NCBI GenBank assembly: GCA_016720395.1
Contig: JADKKR010000007.1
Location: forward strand, 1 to 64,000
Reading direction: 5' to 3'
DNA: 64,000 nucleotides
Source: Geobacteraceae bacterium
GTDB lineage: Bacteria; Desulfobacterota; Desulfuromonadia; Geobacterales; Pseudopelobacteraceae
Positions 1-8,806 of the stretch are shown here, in pieces (positions within the stretch are counted from its first letter, which is position 1; each line of letters starts with the position of its first letter). The notes under the pieces were generated by a model. That model ran no database searches and had not been told where the DNA came from. It worked only from the letters and a program-made list of their open reading frames with translations. A program made the position numbers and the translations under genes.

Positions 1-19
1 TCTGTACTCTGTTGTGCCG

Positions 20-766
20 CTACCCTCCGAAGACAAGCACGTCCGGGACATCGAACCTCTCCCACTCTCCCAGACGGACGTCGCTGACATCCCCTTTACG
101 TGAAAAGGTCACCGGCTCAGTCGAGTCAGACGCGACAGGCTTCCCTTTCACAAACAGGATGCGTTGCCTGATGCCCTGAGCGTCACGGACCTCAACGGTG
201 GCTGTACCGTCGAATCCGTAGCGGATGACGAAGGCTTCGCACTTTTGAGGCTGTCCATCGAAACGCGGCGGGCAGTCGATCGTCGTTGAGGCATGAAAGG
301 GAGTTCCCGGTATCAGTGCATCGATTGATGCGGCAACCGGCTCAAGGGTTTTACCGGTAAGGCTGACCGTCAGGGTATACCTGCTCGAGGCATTCCGGCG
401 TGCGGCGGGGCGCATCAGGTAGACGCGGATGGTGTAGTCCCCGGCGACCGGAAGCAGTTCCTTGAAGTTGTTGCCACTCTGCCCGACAAACATCGCTGTT
501 TCGGTTCCAGGCGGCAGGATATTGAAGAAATTCTGCGGGTGGGTTCTGGTCAGGGCGACAGCCAGCGTTTGACCGGCACCGGCATGCAGATGATAATCCA
601 CATACTGACGCCCTTTCAGGCGCCCCTTGATGACCTTGTCACCGACTTCACCCACAAGTTGGACCCTCTCGACGCGACCGTCCGTATTTTTTTTCGTATC
701 GGCACGACCGGCATCCGGATTACTCAGTGTTACGATCACAATCAGGAGCGCAATGATTTTCTTCAT
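20..766 (-). CDS. Secreted protein, PliG-like/pre-peptidase-type beta-sandwich
   Basis: A 248-residue protein with a clear signal peptide (residues 1-22, hydrophobic core after MKK). Residues 30-140 form one domain with a GRLKGRQYVDYHLHAGAGQT segment and a strongly conserved-looking block YTIRVYLMRPAARRN. By memory of families this resembles the secreted PliG-type proteins (inhibitors of g-type lysozyme), a group often mislabelled DNA breaking-rejoining protein. Residues 150-248 hold a second unrecognised region with two cysteines (CPPRFDGQPQKC). It should act in the periplasm or outside the cell. It follows the META lipoprotein gene by 27 bp on the same strand, so the two are probably co-transcribed. 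The function is inferred from resemblance only. Confidence 0.6.
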   Translation of the reverse strand: MKKIIALLIVIVTLSNPDAGRADTKKNTDGRVERVQLVGEVGDKVIKGRLKGRQYVDYHLHAGAGQTLAVALTRTHPQNFFNILPPGTETAMFVGQSGNNFKELLPVAGDYTIRVYLMRPAARRNASSRYTLTVSLTGKTLEPVAASIDALIPGTPFHASTTIDCPPRFDGQPQKCEAFVIRYGFDGTATVEVRDAQGIRQRILFVKGKPVASDSTEPVTFSRKGDVSDVRLGEWERFDVPDVLVFGG

Positions 767-793
767 GACCGTCTTCCCCTTTCAAGTTTTTTC

Positions 794-1231
794 TTAACGC
801 GGCATGGGTTCCCATCCATAGATGCCACCATCGGCCATGAGTGACATGTAGAGCTTTCCGTCCTGCATCAGATAGGATCGCACGAACGGAAGATCGCGCA
901 GGATACGTTGATCGTGCGAAGAAGGCGGACAGAGCATACGGGTGGAGGCGACATCGCCGAAGATGAGGGCTCCGGAAGTGTTCGCCTGCCACGTGCCGAA
1001 AGCCCGGTTGCAGTCCAATCTGAACGCCACCTTTCCGTCTCCTTGAAAATCGATGGTATAAAGTGCCGGGTCTGAAATGCGGACCGTGCCCTGCGTGTCA
1101 TCCATGGACTGAATGGACAATAGTCGCCATGCTGTCCCTGACAATACCGAAGACATGTTTGAGGGAGCTGCCGAGCAACAGGCACTCAGCAACAATGCGG
1201 TCACTGCCAGCAGCAGCCATCTGAAATCCAT
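794..1231 (-). CDS. META domain lipoprotein (HslJ-like)
   Basis: About 145 residues starting at MDFRWLLLAV, followed by a lipoprotein signal with lipobox LLSAC, so the mature protein should be lipid-anchored. The rest is one META domain: LSGTAWRLLSIQ near the start, an F-x-x-D-G-K-V-x-F segment, a DCNRAFGTW stretch and a conserved TRMLCP. Such domains occur in HslJ, which is linked to novobiocin resistance and heat shock in E. coli. An upstream in-frame ATG at 1249 would add eleven residues, but the lipobox position favours 1231. It is the first gene of a likely two-gene unit with the PliG-like gene. Confidence 0.8.
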   Translation of the reverse strand: MDFRWLLLAVTALLLSACCSAAPSNMSSVLSGTAWRLLSIQSMDDTQGTVRISDPALYTIDFQGDGKVAFRLDCNRAFGTWQANTSGALIFGDVASTRMLCPPSSHDQRILRDLPFVRSYLMQDGKLYMSLMADGGIYGWEPMPR

Positions 1232-1359
1232 ACAGGACCCCTTTCCCATACGTATAACCAACCGGTAACCTTTTGAATATCAGGAGGATTTACAAGGCTG
1301 TGGCATGCAGGACAACATCCAGTTCACGCCGTCATAACATATTCTGTTGTCTGCTTCAC

Positions 1360-1541
1360 TCAGCATCTGTTGTGACTTTCCTTGTCCTTCCGGCGCTCCG
1401 TGATCAGCTTGCAGGCAGCGTAATACTTGTATATTTGTTGCGCACATACCCGGTCGTCTCGCAGCCGATACGTTCCGCAGTCACGATCTCCACGTTGTTG
1501 AGCCAGACGCTTGGATCAAGCCCCCTCCTGGGCGCCTCCCG
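1360..1541 (-). pseudogene. Remnant of a MltF-type lytic transglycosylase C-terminus
   Basis: On the minus strand, one frame from about 1541 reads REAPRRGLDPSVWLNNVEIV, continues TAERIGCETTGYVRN, and then goes out of frame. The adjacent frame continues IYKYYAACKLITERR and stops at 1362. Together they match the end of MltF-like proteins (solute-binding domain plus lytic transglycosylase), which close with W-F-N-N-V-E-I-V, E-T-x-x-Y-V-x-N-I-Y-K-Y-Y. The two-base disagreement within AACAAATATAC marks the frameshift. The catalytic and binding domains upstream are missing, so this is a short decayed fragment. The family assignment is from memory of the motif. Confidence 0.6.
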
Positions 1542-1921
1542 ATGATTCCCGTTCGTAAAAATCACGCCCTACGTTCACAACCGACTCCATAATTTATATA
1601 TGTTAATAGGATTGATATTGTCTTTTATAGCATAGTTGGCTATGATGGCAAATCCTTTTAGCACAGTTATACGTGTTGGCAACAAAGCTCATCTTCCGTT
1701 TTCCCCTTGTTCGCGGCACAATTGAATTCAAGGAGGCTTCATGCGCCATTCTCTTCGTTGCGGCCGGGGCGGTCATTACGGCCATTGATGATGAAACAAT
1801 CAACACTGCCGTGGATCGTGAGTCACTGCTGAACAACAGGGCCGGTTCTCCGATTCAGCTCACGCTGAAACCGGTCGGGGGTGGCGCGCCGGTTACCCAG
1901 ATGATTCTCGCAGGAGCGACA
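1542..1921. other. No confident gene; AT-rich spacer and open frame before carbonic anhydrase
   Basis: The stretch from 1590 to 1680 is AT-rich. On the plus strand the frame of the carbonic anhydrase stays open back to 1673. The extra 83 codons do not look like any carbonic anhydrase extension I know, and their end is followed by a good ribosome binding site and ATG. There is also an AAGGAGG-like site just before an ATG at 1741, but that frame stops after 15 codons. I read the region as decayed sequence rather than a gene. Confidence 0.4.
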
Positions 1922-2566
1922 ATGAGTGAACCTGATTTTTCCGAGGTCTTGAAAGCAGGGGTGACGAGGTTTCAGCGGCAGGTTTTTCCCACCCGCCGGC
2001 TGCTGTTCGAGAAACTTGCCAAGGCCCAGAAACCGAAGGCCCTCTTTCTGACCTGCGCCGATTCGCGGGTCGTTCCGTCCCTGATCACCCACACCGGGCC
2101 AGGGGAACTGTTCGTGGAGCGCAATCCTGGCAATCTGGTGCCGGTCTACAGCGAAGAGGCGGTGGGCGTCTCGGCCAGCATCGAATATGCGGTTTCGGTC
2201 TTGCGGATTGAGCACGTGATCATCTGCGGCCACTCCGACTGCGGTGTCGTCAAGGGGATCCTGCATCCCGACAAGGTGGCCCAATTGCCGGCAGTGGCCC
2301 GCTGGATGGAGTTTGGTCTGCCGGCCCGGGCCGCACTGTTTGAAGAATATCCGCACCTGCCGGAAGCGGAGCAGCTCCCGATCCTGACTGAGTTCAATGT
2401 CCTCAACCAGATCGATAACCTGTACACCCATCCTTCGGTACAGCAGGCGTTGAAGGAAGAGCGCCTGACAATCCATGGCTGGGTTTATCACATTGAGAAC
2501 GGCGAAGTGTGGGAGTACAATGCGGAGAAGGCACTTTTCGAGACCTGGCCAGGCTCTCAATATTGA
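1922..2566 (+). CDS. Beta-class carbonic anhydrase
   Basis: A 214-residue enzyme that interconverts CO2 and bicarbonate in the cytoplasm. The zinc site of the beta class is complete: CADSR (Cys and Asp-Arg dyad) near residue 45 and HSDCGVVKG (His and Cys) near residue 105. The length is normal for the family. I start it at MSEPDF because AGGAG at 1912-1916 lies at the right distance and the family begins here; the open frame runs 83 codons further upstream without recognisable homology. It stands alone, 89 bp before the MscS gene on the same strand. Confidence 0.93.
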   Translation: MSEPDFSEVLKAGVTRFQRQVFPTRRLLFEKLAKAQKPKALFLTCADSRVVPSLITHTGPGELFVERNPGNLVPVYSEEAVGVSASIEYAVSVLRIEHVIICGHSDCGVVKGILHPDKVAQLPAVARWMEFGLPARAALFEEYPHLPEAEQLPILTEFNVLNQIDNLYTHPSVQQALKEERLTIHGWVYHIENGEVWEYNAEKALFETWPGSQY

Positions 2567-2655
2567 AATATCAGTAGAATCGCGGTGGCACACAATACAT
2601 CTTTAAGGACAAAACCATGCGATTGATACTTCGTGACAGTTCAGGGAGGGGCCTG

Positions 2656-4275
2656 ATGAGAAAAACTTCCTTGTATCTTGTTTTTTTGATCATATTCTTC
2701 ATATCGTTACCTATGCTCAATGCCGCCACTGCGGAAACATCCGCTCCAGCATCTGACCAGGCCAAAAGCGGCGCAGAAGTTCGTATTTTTAATCGCACCG
2801 TAGCGGTGTTGCGGGGTAGTTTTATTGGGGTATCGGCCGTCGAACGGGCCGAACGGGCCCAGGAGATTCTGGAGCGACTTCTCAGCAAGGGGGGCAATGG
2901 CAAAGTAACTCTGGAGGAGATGCCTCAAGGATATGCCATCAAGATCGACGATGCCATGGCATTTATCATGGTCTCGGAGGATGCCGACTGGCTGCGCCAG
3001 GAAACATTGACCGAAGCGGCCGAACATACCATGGCGGCCATCCAAAAGGTTGTGCATGAAACCAGAGAGGCCAACAACATGTCCGCCCTGTTGCGCGCAG
3101 CCGGTCTGGCTACCGCGGCGACAGCCCTACTGCTGCTCGCCTTGTGGATGCTGTATCACGTCCGCTCCCTGAGTAGCAGAAGACTGGCGGAGGCGGCGCA
3201 CAGATACGCAGAAAAACTGACCTTCAAAGGCGAGTCGCTGCTTCACCACGATCGCATCGTTTCACTGACAAACGCAGTCGTTTCCGCGTGCAACTGGCTG
3301 ATCATTGCCTTTCTCCTCTATAACTGGGTCAGCTTTGTCCTGTCGTGCTTCCCGTACACCAGGCCATGGGGGGAGCAGTTATCCGGCCACCTGGTACTCG
3401 CAGCTAAATCGGGCAGTGCAACCCTGCTGCATGCTCTTCCGGGGCTGGTCATAGCGGTGCTGATCTTCTTCTTTGCCCGGCTCTGCACCGGTCTGTTAAA
3501 CGGAATCTTCGACCGGATCGAACAGCATAACATATCAATTGCCGGACTGGACCAGGACACAGTGCGTCCGACCCGGCAGCTGGTCTCGGCCGGTGTCTGG
3601 CTGTTCGCTCTGGTCATGGCATACCCTTACCTCCCCGGCTCGCATACTCAGGCTTTCAAGGGGCTGTCGGTTCTGGTTGGCCTCATGATCTCACTGGGTG
3701 CCTCCAGTGTGGTAGGCCAGGCTGCCAGCGGCCTGATCCTTATGTACACCCGCACCCTGCGACCGGGCGAATTTGTACAGATCTCTGACTCACAGGGAAC
3801 GGTCGTCGAGGTGGGGATGTTTGCCACCCGTATCCGCACCGGCCTGGGGGAAGAGCTGACCATTCCGAATGCGCTGATCATAGGCAACATCACCCGCAAT
3901 TACTCCCGCACCGTTCAGGGGCAGGGCTATATTCTCGATGCTACGGTCACCATCGGTTATGACGCCCCCTGGCGCCAGGTGCATGCCATGCTGATCGAGG
4001 CAGCCCAGCGCACGAACGGCGTGCTGTACGATCCTGCTCCACAGGTATTTCAGACAGCGCTTTCCGATTTTTATCCCCAGTACCGGCTTGTCTGCCAGGC
4101 CGTACCGACAGGCGCCACACCCCGGGCCGAGGTGATGAGCGCCCTGCATGAAAACATCCAGGATGTTTTCAATGAGTACGGCGTACAGATTATGTCCCCC
4201 CACTACCTTGGTGACCCTGATCAACCCAAAATAGTTCCACAGGACAGCTGGGCGCCACCTCCTGCTGAGAAATAA
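2656..4275 (+). CDS. MscS-family mechanosensitive channel
   Basis: A 539-residue inner-membrane protein. It starts at MRKTSLYLVF, preceded by GGGAGGGG at 2644-2651; the longer frame from 2617 has no comparable site. Residues 1-27 are a signal peptide, followed by a periplasmic domain of about 130 residues. Several membrane helices follow and then the MscS core: the pore-lining helix with VVGQAASGLIL, the beta domain with GEFVQISDSQGTVVEVG, and FATRIRTGLGEELTIPNALI. The cytoplasmic C-terminal domain includes YDAPWRQVHAMLIEAA. It probably opens under membrane tension or has a signalling role. It is larger than E. coli MscS because of the periplasmic domain. Confidence 0.88.
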   Translation: MRKTSLYLVFLIIFFISLPMLNAATAETSAPASDQAKSGAEVRIFNRTVAVLRGSFIGVSAVERAERAQEILERLLSKGGNGKVTLEEMPQGYAIKIDDAMAFIMVSEDADWLRQETLTEAAEHTMAAIQKVVHETREANNMSALLRAAGLATAATALLLLALWMLYHVRSLSSRRLAEAAHRYAEKLTFKGESLLHHDRIVSLTNAVVSACNWLIIAFLLYNWVSFVLSCFPYTRPWGEQLSGHLVLAAKSGSATLLHALPGLVIAVLIFFFARLCTGLLNGIFDRIEQHNISIAGLDQDTVRPTRQLVSAGVWLFALVMAYPYLPGSHTQAFKGLSVLVGLMISLGASSVVGQAASGLILMYTRTLRPGEFVQISDSQGTVVEVGMFATRIRTGLGEELTIPNALIIGNITRNYSRTVQGQGYILDATVTIGYDAPWRQVHAMLIEAAQRTNGVLYDPAPQVFQTALSDFYPQYRLVCQAVPTGATPRAEVMSALHENIQDVFNEYGVQIMSPHYLGDPDQPKIVPQDSWAPPPAEK

Positions 4276-4322
4276 ATCGTCCCTTATCTTTTTCAATTAT
4301 CTGCTGCAACAGAAGTAACTGC

Positions 4323-4640
4323 ATGGAATGGCTTTCCGATCCCCAGGCCTGGCTGGCGCTGTCAACCGCCATTATGGCAGTTCTGGCAGCCCTGACTACG
4401 CTAGTTCTTGTCGCGGGCCATCATGAACCAGGGGCTGGCGAGCGGCCACTGAGCCTTCTATCAGGCCAGGAGCATCAAACAGCACACCTTTAAGATGGGC
4501 AGGAACGCACTGGATCTTCAGTATCGCTCACAGAAGGGCATGCCTTCTGTGGTGGCTGCCGATTTCGAGAAGACCCTGGCAAAGTACGGTGACGAGGTCA
4601 AACGCTATGACACCGAAAAGGAAGAGATCAAGGACAAGCC
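4323..4640 (+). pseudogene. Decayed DUF4337 gene
   Basis: An ATG at 4323 opens MEWLSDPQAWLALSTAIMAV and continues through a hydrophobic helix to AGHH. The matching continuation is in another frame: NQGLASGH, a stop (TGA at 4450-4452 where the family has Trp), AFYQARSIKQHTFK, and then a Lys/Glu-rich segment with KYGDEVKRYDTEKEEIKDK up to about 4635. This order (helix, AGHH-N-Q, W-A-F-Y-Q-A-x-S-I-K, charged coil) is that of DUF4337 membrane proteins. The gene carries one frameshift near 4425, one nonsense codon and has lost its C-terminal membrane helices. It lies between mscS and the convergent spermidine-synthase-like gene. Confidence 0.7.
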
Positions 4641-4687
4641 CGGATCTCCGGGCGGCCGTTCGCATGTCTCATCTGCCCGCCGGGGAT

Positions 4688-6298
4688 TCAGCCCAGCAGA
4701 AAGTCGATATCACTGAATTCCAGCGTCCGGCGTCTGCTGTATTCCTTGGTTCTGACATCAAAGAAATCTATCGGATTGTATGAATCGGTCAGAACCATGG
4801 ACGGTGTCTGTTCCGGGAATTCAAATTTCTCGAGCATCAGCGTGCGGACATTGGCGACCAGCGGATGAACCTGAAAGTGTGCCAACTGGTCGGGTCTGAT
4901 CACAACAGGCTGGCGGTCGTGGGCAAAAAGCTCCAGATTGCCGATGCCGGACGGATCCGACGTGGTAAAGCCCGGAAAGATGTCAACCGTTTTGAAGACC
5001 TCCTTCAGTGTCCGGACAACTGAAGCGGTCATGTAGGTTTCTCCGCGAATGGCTGCGAATATGTTTATGCCCAGCACCCCTCCGGGCTTCAGGCGCTGTT
5101 TTACCGTATGCAGGGCCTCTTTGCTCAGAACGTGGAACGGGGTGTTATCCCCGTTGAACACATCCAGGATGATATAGTCATACTGTTTTCCGGGACGGCT
5201 CAGGAAGTAGCGGGCGTCCTCCGCATAGGTCTCGCCGCTGACCGCAAAGCCGAAGAAGCGGCGGGCCACGTCAAAGACCACCGGGTCTATATCGACCACA
5301 TCGGTACGCACCCCCTGCTGCTCGTACCAGACCGGGATCACTCCCGGCCCGAGACCGACCACCAGGCAATCCTTTCCCAGCGGGTTGATGATGCGCGGGA
5401 TGAACTGCTGGAAATAGGTGTAGCTGTGAATTGACTGCCTGTTGATCGTATCGGTTCCCCCCTGGATGGTGGCATCCACAACCAGTTCACGCAGATTAAT
5501 CTTGTCCGATGCGTATTCATGCACCTGAATGTTTCCGTAAAACGACTCCTTGAAGAACACCCGGCTCAACGTGGTGCCGTTGGGCAGCAGTTTCGACTTC
5601 GGTCCGCCACTGACCGGGACAAGGAACGGCAGGATCAGCAGCGGCAGCAGCAGTCCCGAACGCCTATACAGCAGGGCGTAGCAGGCAGACACAAGCAGCA
5701 GGACTCCGCCGACCACGATGAATATCCTGTCGATGGGGAAATAGGCGATCAGAACGAAGCCGGTGCCGACCGTGCCGATAAAGCTGCCGGCAGTCGAGAT
5801 CGACGAGAAGAGTCCCACGGTCCGGCCGATACTGGCCATCTCCAGGGCCGCGATCCTGATAATGAAGGGCGAGACCATCCCCAACAGCAGCAGCGAAGGG
5901 CCGAACAGCATGCCTGACGAGGCCAGCGAACCGATCCGCAGCCCCAGGGGAAGTGCCAGCTTGATGGCCGGTGCTTTCAGGACCGGGATCAGCAGGATCG
6001 AGCATCCGGCCAGGGCGATGATCCCGAAGAGCCAGCTCCGGGGCCGCGAACAGCGGTCCGAGAGGATGCCGCCGCTCCAGTAGCCGCTGGCCAGTGCCAC
6101 CAGGGTCACCGTGATCAGTGATGTCCAGACATACAGGCTGGCGCCGAAAAACGGGCCGATTACCCGTGAACCGAGCACCTCGATGATCATAACTGCCGCA
6201 CCGCACACAAGTGACGTCAGGGCCAGAAAAACCAGCAGGCCCCTCTCGTTTCCAGTGTCCACAGCTTCCATGCCGGTTTTGAAGGACTTTTTTTTCAT
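4688..6298 (-). CDS. Membrane-fused spermidine synthase-like protein
   Basis: A 536-residue protein. Residues 20-235 contain about eight membrane helices of the transporter-like type seen in fused spermidine synthases (start LVFLALTSLVCGAAVMIIEV). Residues 255-510 form an aminopropyltransferase-type methyltransferase fold. Its nucleotide-binding features are visible: CLVVGLGPGVIPVW, DVVDIDP, AEDARYFL and DYIILDVFNGDNTPFH. The family may aminopropylate or methylate a substrate at the membrane, but the real substrate is not known and the sequence does not settle it. It ends convergently on the DUF4337 remnant and is 26 bp downstream of the M48 lipoprotein gene, likely one transcript. Confidence 0.85.
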   Translation of the reverse strand: MKKKSFKTGMEAVDTGNERGLLVFLALTSLVCGAAVMIIEVLGSRVIGPFFGASLYVWTSLITVTLVALASGYWSGGILSDRCSRPRSWLFGIIALAGCSILLIPVLKAPAIKLALPLGLRIGSLASSGMLFGPSLLLLGMVSPFIIRIAALEMASIGRTVGLFSSISTAGSFIGTVGTGFVLIAYFPIDRIFIVVGGVLLLVSACYALLYRRSGLLLPLLILPFLVPVSGGPKSKLLPNGTTLSRVFFKESFYGNIQVHEYASDKINLRELVVDATIQGGTDTINRQSIHSYTYFQQFIPRIINPLGKDCLVVGLGPGVIPVWYEQQGVRTDVVDIDPVVFDVARRFFGFAVSGETYAEDARYFLSRPGKQYDYIILDVFNGDNTPFHVLSKEALHTVKQRLKPGGVLGINIFAAIRGETYMTASVVRTLKEVFKTVDIFPGFTTSDPSGIGNLELFAHDRQPVVIRPDQLAHFQVHPLVANVRTLMLEKFEFPEQTPSMVLTDSYNPIDFFDVRTKEYSRRRTLEFSDIDFLLG

Positions 6299-6324
6299 GG
6301 GCTCCTTTCGATGAGCGCGACCTG

Positions 6325-7122
6325 TCAGCGGGACGAATAGTTTTGAACGACCTGCGGGATCAGACGCCGTATGTTTGCAATCCGCGTGGCATCCGAGGGA
6401 TGGGTGCTGAGGAACTCCGGCGGCGCCTGGCCGCCTTTCTGGGCTGACATGCGCTCCCAGAACGGAATCGCTTCGTTGGGGTCGTAGCCGGCCATGGCCA
6501 TGAAGATCAACCCCAGATGATCGGCTTCGCTCTCCTGCATCCGGCCATAGGGCATGATCGCCCCGTACTGGGCACCGACTCCGTACACCGACATCCAGAG
6601 TTGCCGGGTCGCAGCGGTCTTTGTCGAGAGTGCCGTTGAGAGTGCGACCCCTCCCATCTGTGCCAGCAGCCCCTGGCTCATGCGTTCGTTGCCATGTTCG
6701 GCAATGGCGTGGGCGATCTCGTGGCCCATGACAACCGCCAGCCCTGCATCACCCCGCGCCACCGGCAGGATTCCGCTGTAGACTACGACCTTGCCGCCCG
6801 GCATGCACCAGGCGTTGACCTGCTTATCCTCCACCAGATTGAATTCCCACTTGTAGTCGCTCAGATGCTGGCTCAGGCCGCTGGTCGCGAAATAGCGTTC
6901 GACCGCCTGCTGGATATTCGCTCCGACACGTTTGACGGTGGCGGTCTTTGCCATGTCTGTGCTGACCTTGTTCTCTTTGAGGAACTGGTCATACTGCTGC
7001 AGACTCATGGAGAGCATGGAAGACCCGGGGATCAGGTTGAGCTGTGACCTGCCGGTGATGGGGACGGTACTGCAGGCGGACAGCAGGAAGAGCACTACGG
7101 ACATCAGACCGTAACGAAGCAT
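6325..7122 (-). CDS. M48 family metallopeptidase lipoprotein
   Basis: A 265-residue protein with a lipoprotein signal (lipobox LLSACSTVP), so it is likely anchored in the periplasm. The peptidase domain carries the zinc motif HEIAHAIAEH near residue 137, and a third zinc ligand is probably the Glu in QESEADHLGL. STHPSDATRIANI near the end is typical of the YggG/LoiP/BepA-like branch. Such proteases degrade or mature outer-membrane proteins. It sits 19 bp downstream of nuoN's stop side on the same strand, but whether it belongs to the nuo transcript is unclear. Confidence 0.9.
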   Translation of the reverse strand: MLRYGLMSVVLFLLSACSTVPITGRSQLNLIPGSSMLSMSLQQYDQFLKENKVSTDMAKTATVKRVGANIQQAVERYFATSGLSQHLSDYKWEFNLVEDKQVNAWCMPGGKVVVYSGILPVARGDAGLAVVMGHEIAHAIAEHGNERMSQGLLAQMGGVALSTALSTKTAATRQLWMSVYGVGAQYGAIMPYGRMQESEADHLGLIFMAMAGYDPNEAIPFWERMSAQKGGQAPPEFLSTHPSDATRIANIRRLIPQVVQNYSSR

Positions 7123-7141
7123 TGAGGATACCTCCCGGGAA

Positions 7142-8536
7142 TCAGGCTAGAATGGCTTTCAGCAGGTCAAGCAGCGGTTGGGGATATACCCCCAGCAGCA
7201 CGAGTGTCGCGCCGGGAATACCCAGAGCCAGGATCTCCGCCACAGTCAGGGCACGGACTTCAGACAGCTCCGCAGGTTTTTTCATATACAGCACCACCAC
7301 AATCCGCAGATAGAAGAAAACCGCCACCAGTGCCGATGCAATACCGGCCAGGGCCAGGGTAATCTCTCCGGCGCGCAACGCCGCTGCAAAAACGGCAAAC
7401 TTGGCCATGAATCCCGCCGTCGGCGGTATCCCGGCCAGAGAGAACATGGCCAGGGCCAGGACGGCGCCGGCCAGCGGGTTGCGATAGCCCAGGCCGCGAT
7501 AGCTGTCGATGTCGTCCCGTTCGGAGGTATCCGACAGGATTGACACGGCCCCGAACGCGGCCAGTCCGGCTGCGGCATAGGCCACAACATACAAGAGTGC
7601 CGCACGATCCCCGCCGGCGGGAAAGGCCACAAACGCCAGTGCCACATACCCCATCTGGCCGATGGATGACCAGGCCAGCATGCGTTTGATGCCGGGCTGC
7701 AGCAGCGCCGCCAGGTTGCCGGTAAGCATGGAGAGCAGCGCCAGGAGCCAGAGCAGGTCATGCCCACCCTGCCAGGTCTGCAGGAGCGGGAACAGGAGCA
7801 GCAGGGCCACAACCGCTGCCCCCTTGGAGGCGGTGGAGAGCAGCGCAGTAACCGGCGCCGGTGCACCCTGATAGACATCCGGAGTCCAGAGATGGGCCGG
7901 AACCAGTGAGAGTTTGAAGGCCAGCCCGATCAGGATCATCCCGATACCGGCCTGCAGGAGCGGTTCGGGGATTCCCGCGACGGTAGTCAGCTCTGCCAGC
8001 TTCAGCGTTCCACTGCCTGCATACAGCAGTGCCATCCCCATACCCATGACTGCCGCCGACAGGGTCCCGTTAAGCAGGTATTTCAAACCCGACTCACCAC
8101 CGAGAATGGAATCGCGCTCTATGGTAACCAGGATGTAGAAGGCAAAGGTAAAGGCCTCCAGTCCGAGGAACAGCATCAACAGGTTGCTTGCGCTACAGGT
8201 AACACCCATCCCGAGCAGCGCAAAAAGCAGTGTGGCCGGATATTCCTCACCTTCGATTCCGCGTCGCCGGTTGTAGCCGTAGGCCATCAGCAGGGCCACC
8301 AGCCCTGTTGCATAGAAAAATGCCGAACTGGCACGGGAGAAGCGGTTTACCGTCATGCCCGGCATGACCGATTCAGCCGGGACGCATACGCACCACAGCA
8401 GGGCGGCTCCGACCACAGCAAGGGCTGCCGGGTACAGGTAAAAACCTGGTCTGAGCGACCCGGCCAGCAGGCAGAGTACACAGCCGGCCGTCAGGATGAT
8501 CAGCGGCATTATGGCGTATATGTCAGCAGTGGTCAT
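7142..8536 (-). CDS. nuoN: NADH-quinone oxidoreductase subunit N
   Basis: A 464-residue antiporter-like membrane subunit of complex I, with about 14 helices and the conserved proton-channel block ERDSILGGESGLKYLLNGTL followed by FKLSLVPAHLWTPDVYQGAP. It takes part in proton pumping in the inner membrane. It is the last nuo gene of this cluster and is separated from nuoM by 270 bp that hold an inverted-repeat element, unlike the tight packing elsewhere in the cluster. Confidence 0.95.
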   Translation of the reverse strand: MTTADIYAIMPLIILTAGCVLCLLAGSLRPGFYLYPAALAVVGAALLWCVCVPAESVMPGMTVNRFSRASSAFFYATGLVALLMAYGYNRRRGIEGEEYPATLLFALLGMGVTCSASNLLMLFLGLEAFTFAFYILVTIERDSILGGESGLKYLLNGTLSAAVMGMGMALLYAGSGTLKLAELTTVAGIPEPLLQAGIGMILIGLAFKLSLVPAHLWTPDVYQGAPAPVTALLSTASKGAAVVALLLLFPLLQTWQGGHDLLWLLALLSMLTGNLAALLQPGIKRMLAWSSIGQMGYVALAFVAFPAGGDRAALLYVVAYAAAGLAAFGAVSILSDTSERDDIDSYRGLGYRNPLAGAVLALAMFSLAGIPPTAGFMAKFAVFAAALRAGEITLALAGIASALVAVFFYLRIVVVLYMKKPAELSEVRALTVAEILALGIPGATLVLLGVYPQPLLDLLKAILA

Positions 8537-8569
8537 AGATCAGTTCCAATACCTGATAATCTTTGCTCT

Positions 8570-8794
8570 CACCCGCTCACTTCGTTCGCTCAAGCTCACA
8601 GAGGCACGGAGGAGTTCAATACAAACCGCATCCTGAATGAAACTTTCAAATAATACTGTAGTTCTTGTTTTCTTCTTGATCTGACTTCGTGCCAATGTGG
8701 GCCTTGTGAGAAAATGATGTTACCGGTTTACCCTGTTTACTGATTCGCAATTCAGTTCCTGTACGTTCTCTGTGCCTCCGTGAGCTCTGTGAGA
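8570..8794. repeat. Intergenic inverted-repeat element A (CACAGAG family)
   Basis: The nuoM-nuoN gap holds GCTCACAGAGGCACGGAG at 8594-8611 and, in inverted orientation, a related unit at 8767-8794 (reads CTCTGTGCCTCCGTGAG and then CTCTGTGAGAG). The reverse complement of the right unit matches the left end of element B at 26 of 28 positions. The left side also has a CGCTCACTTCGTTCGCTC stretch. The 150 bp interior shows no open frame of interest. The element would form a long hairpin in nuo mRNA. Confidence 0.7.
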
Positions 8795-8806
8795 GATGCT
8801 GGGAAT

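Noticed and set aside
1273..1545. A 90-codon plus-strand open frame
   Set aside because: It overlaps the remnant of a lytic transglycosylase on the other strand and has no recognisable features.
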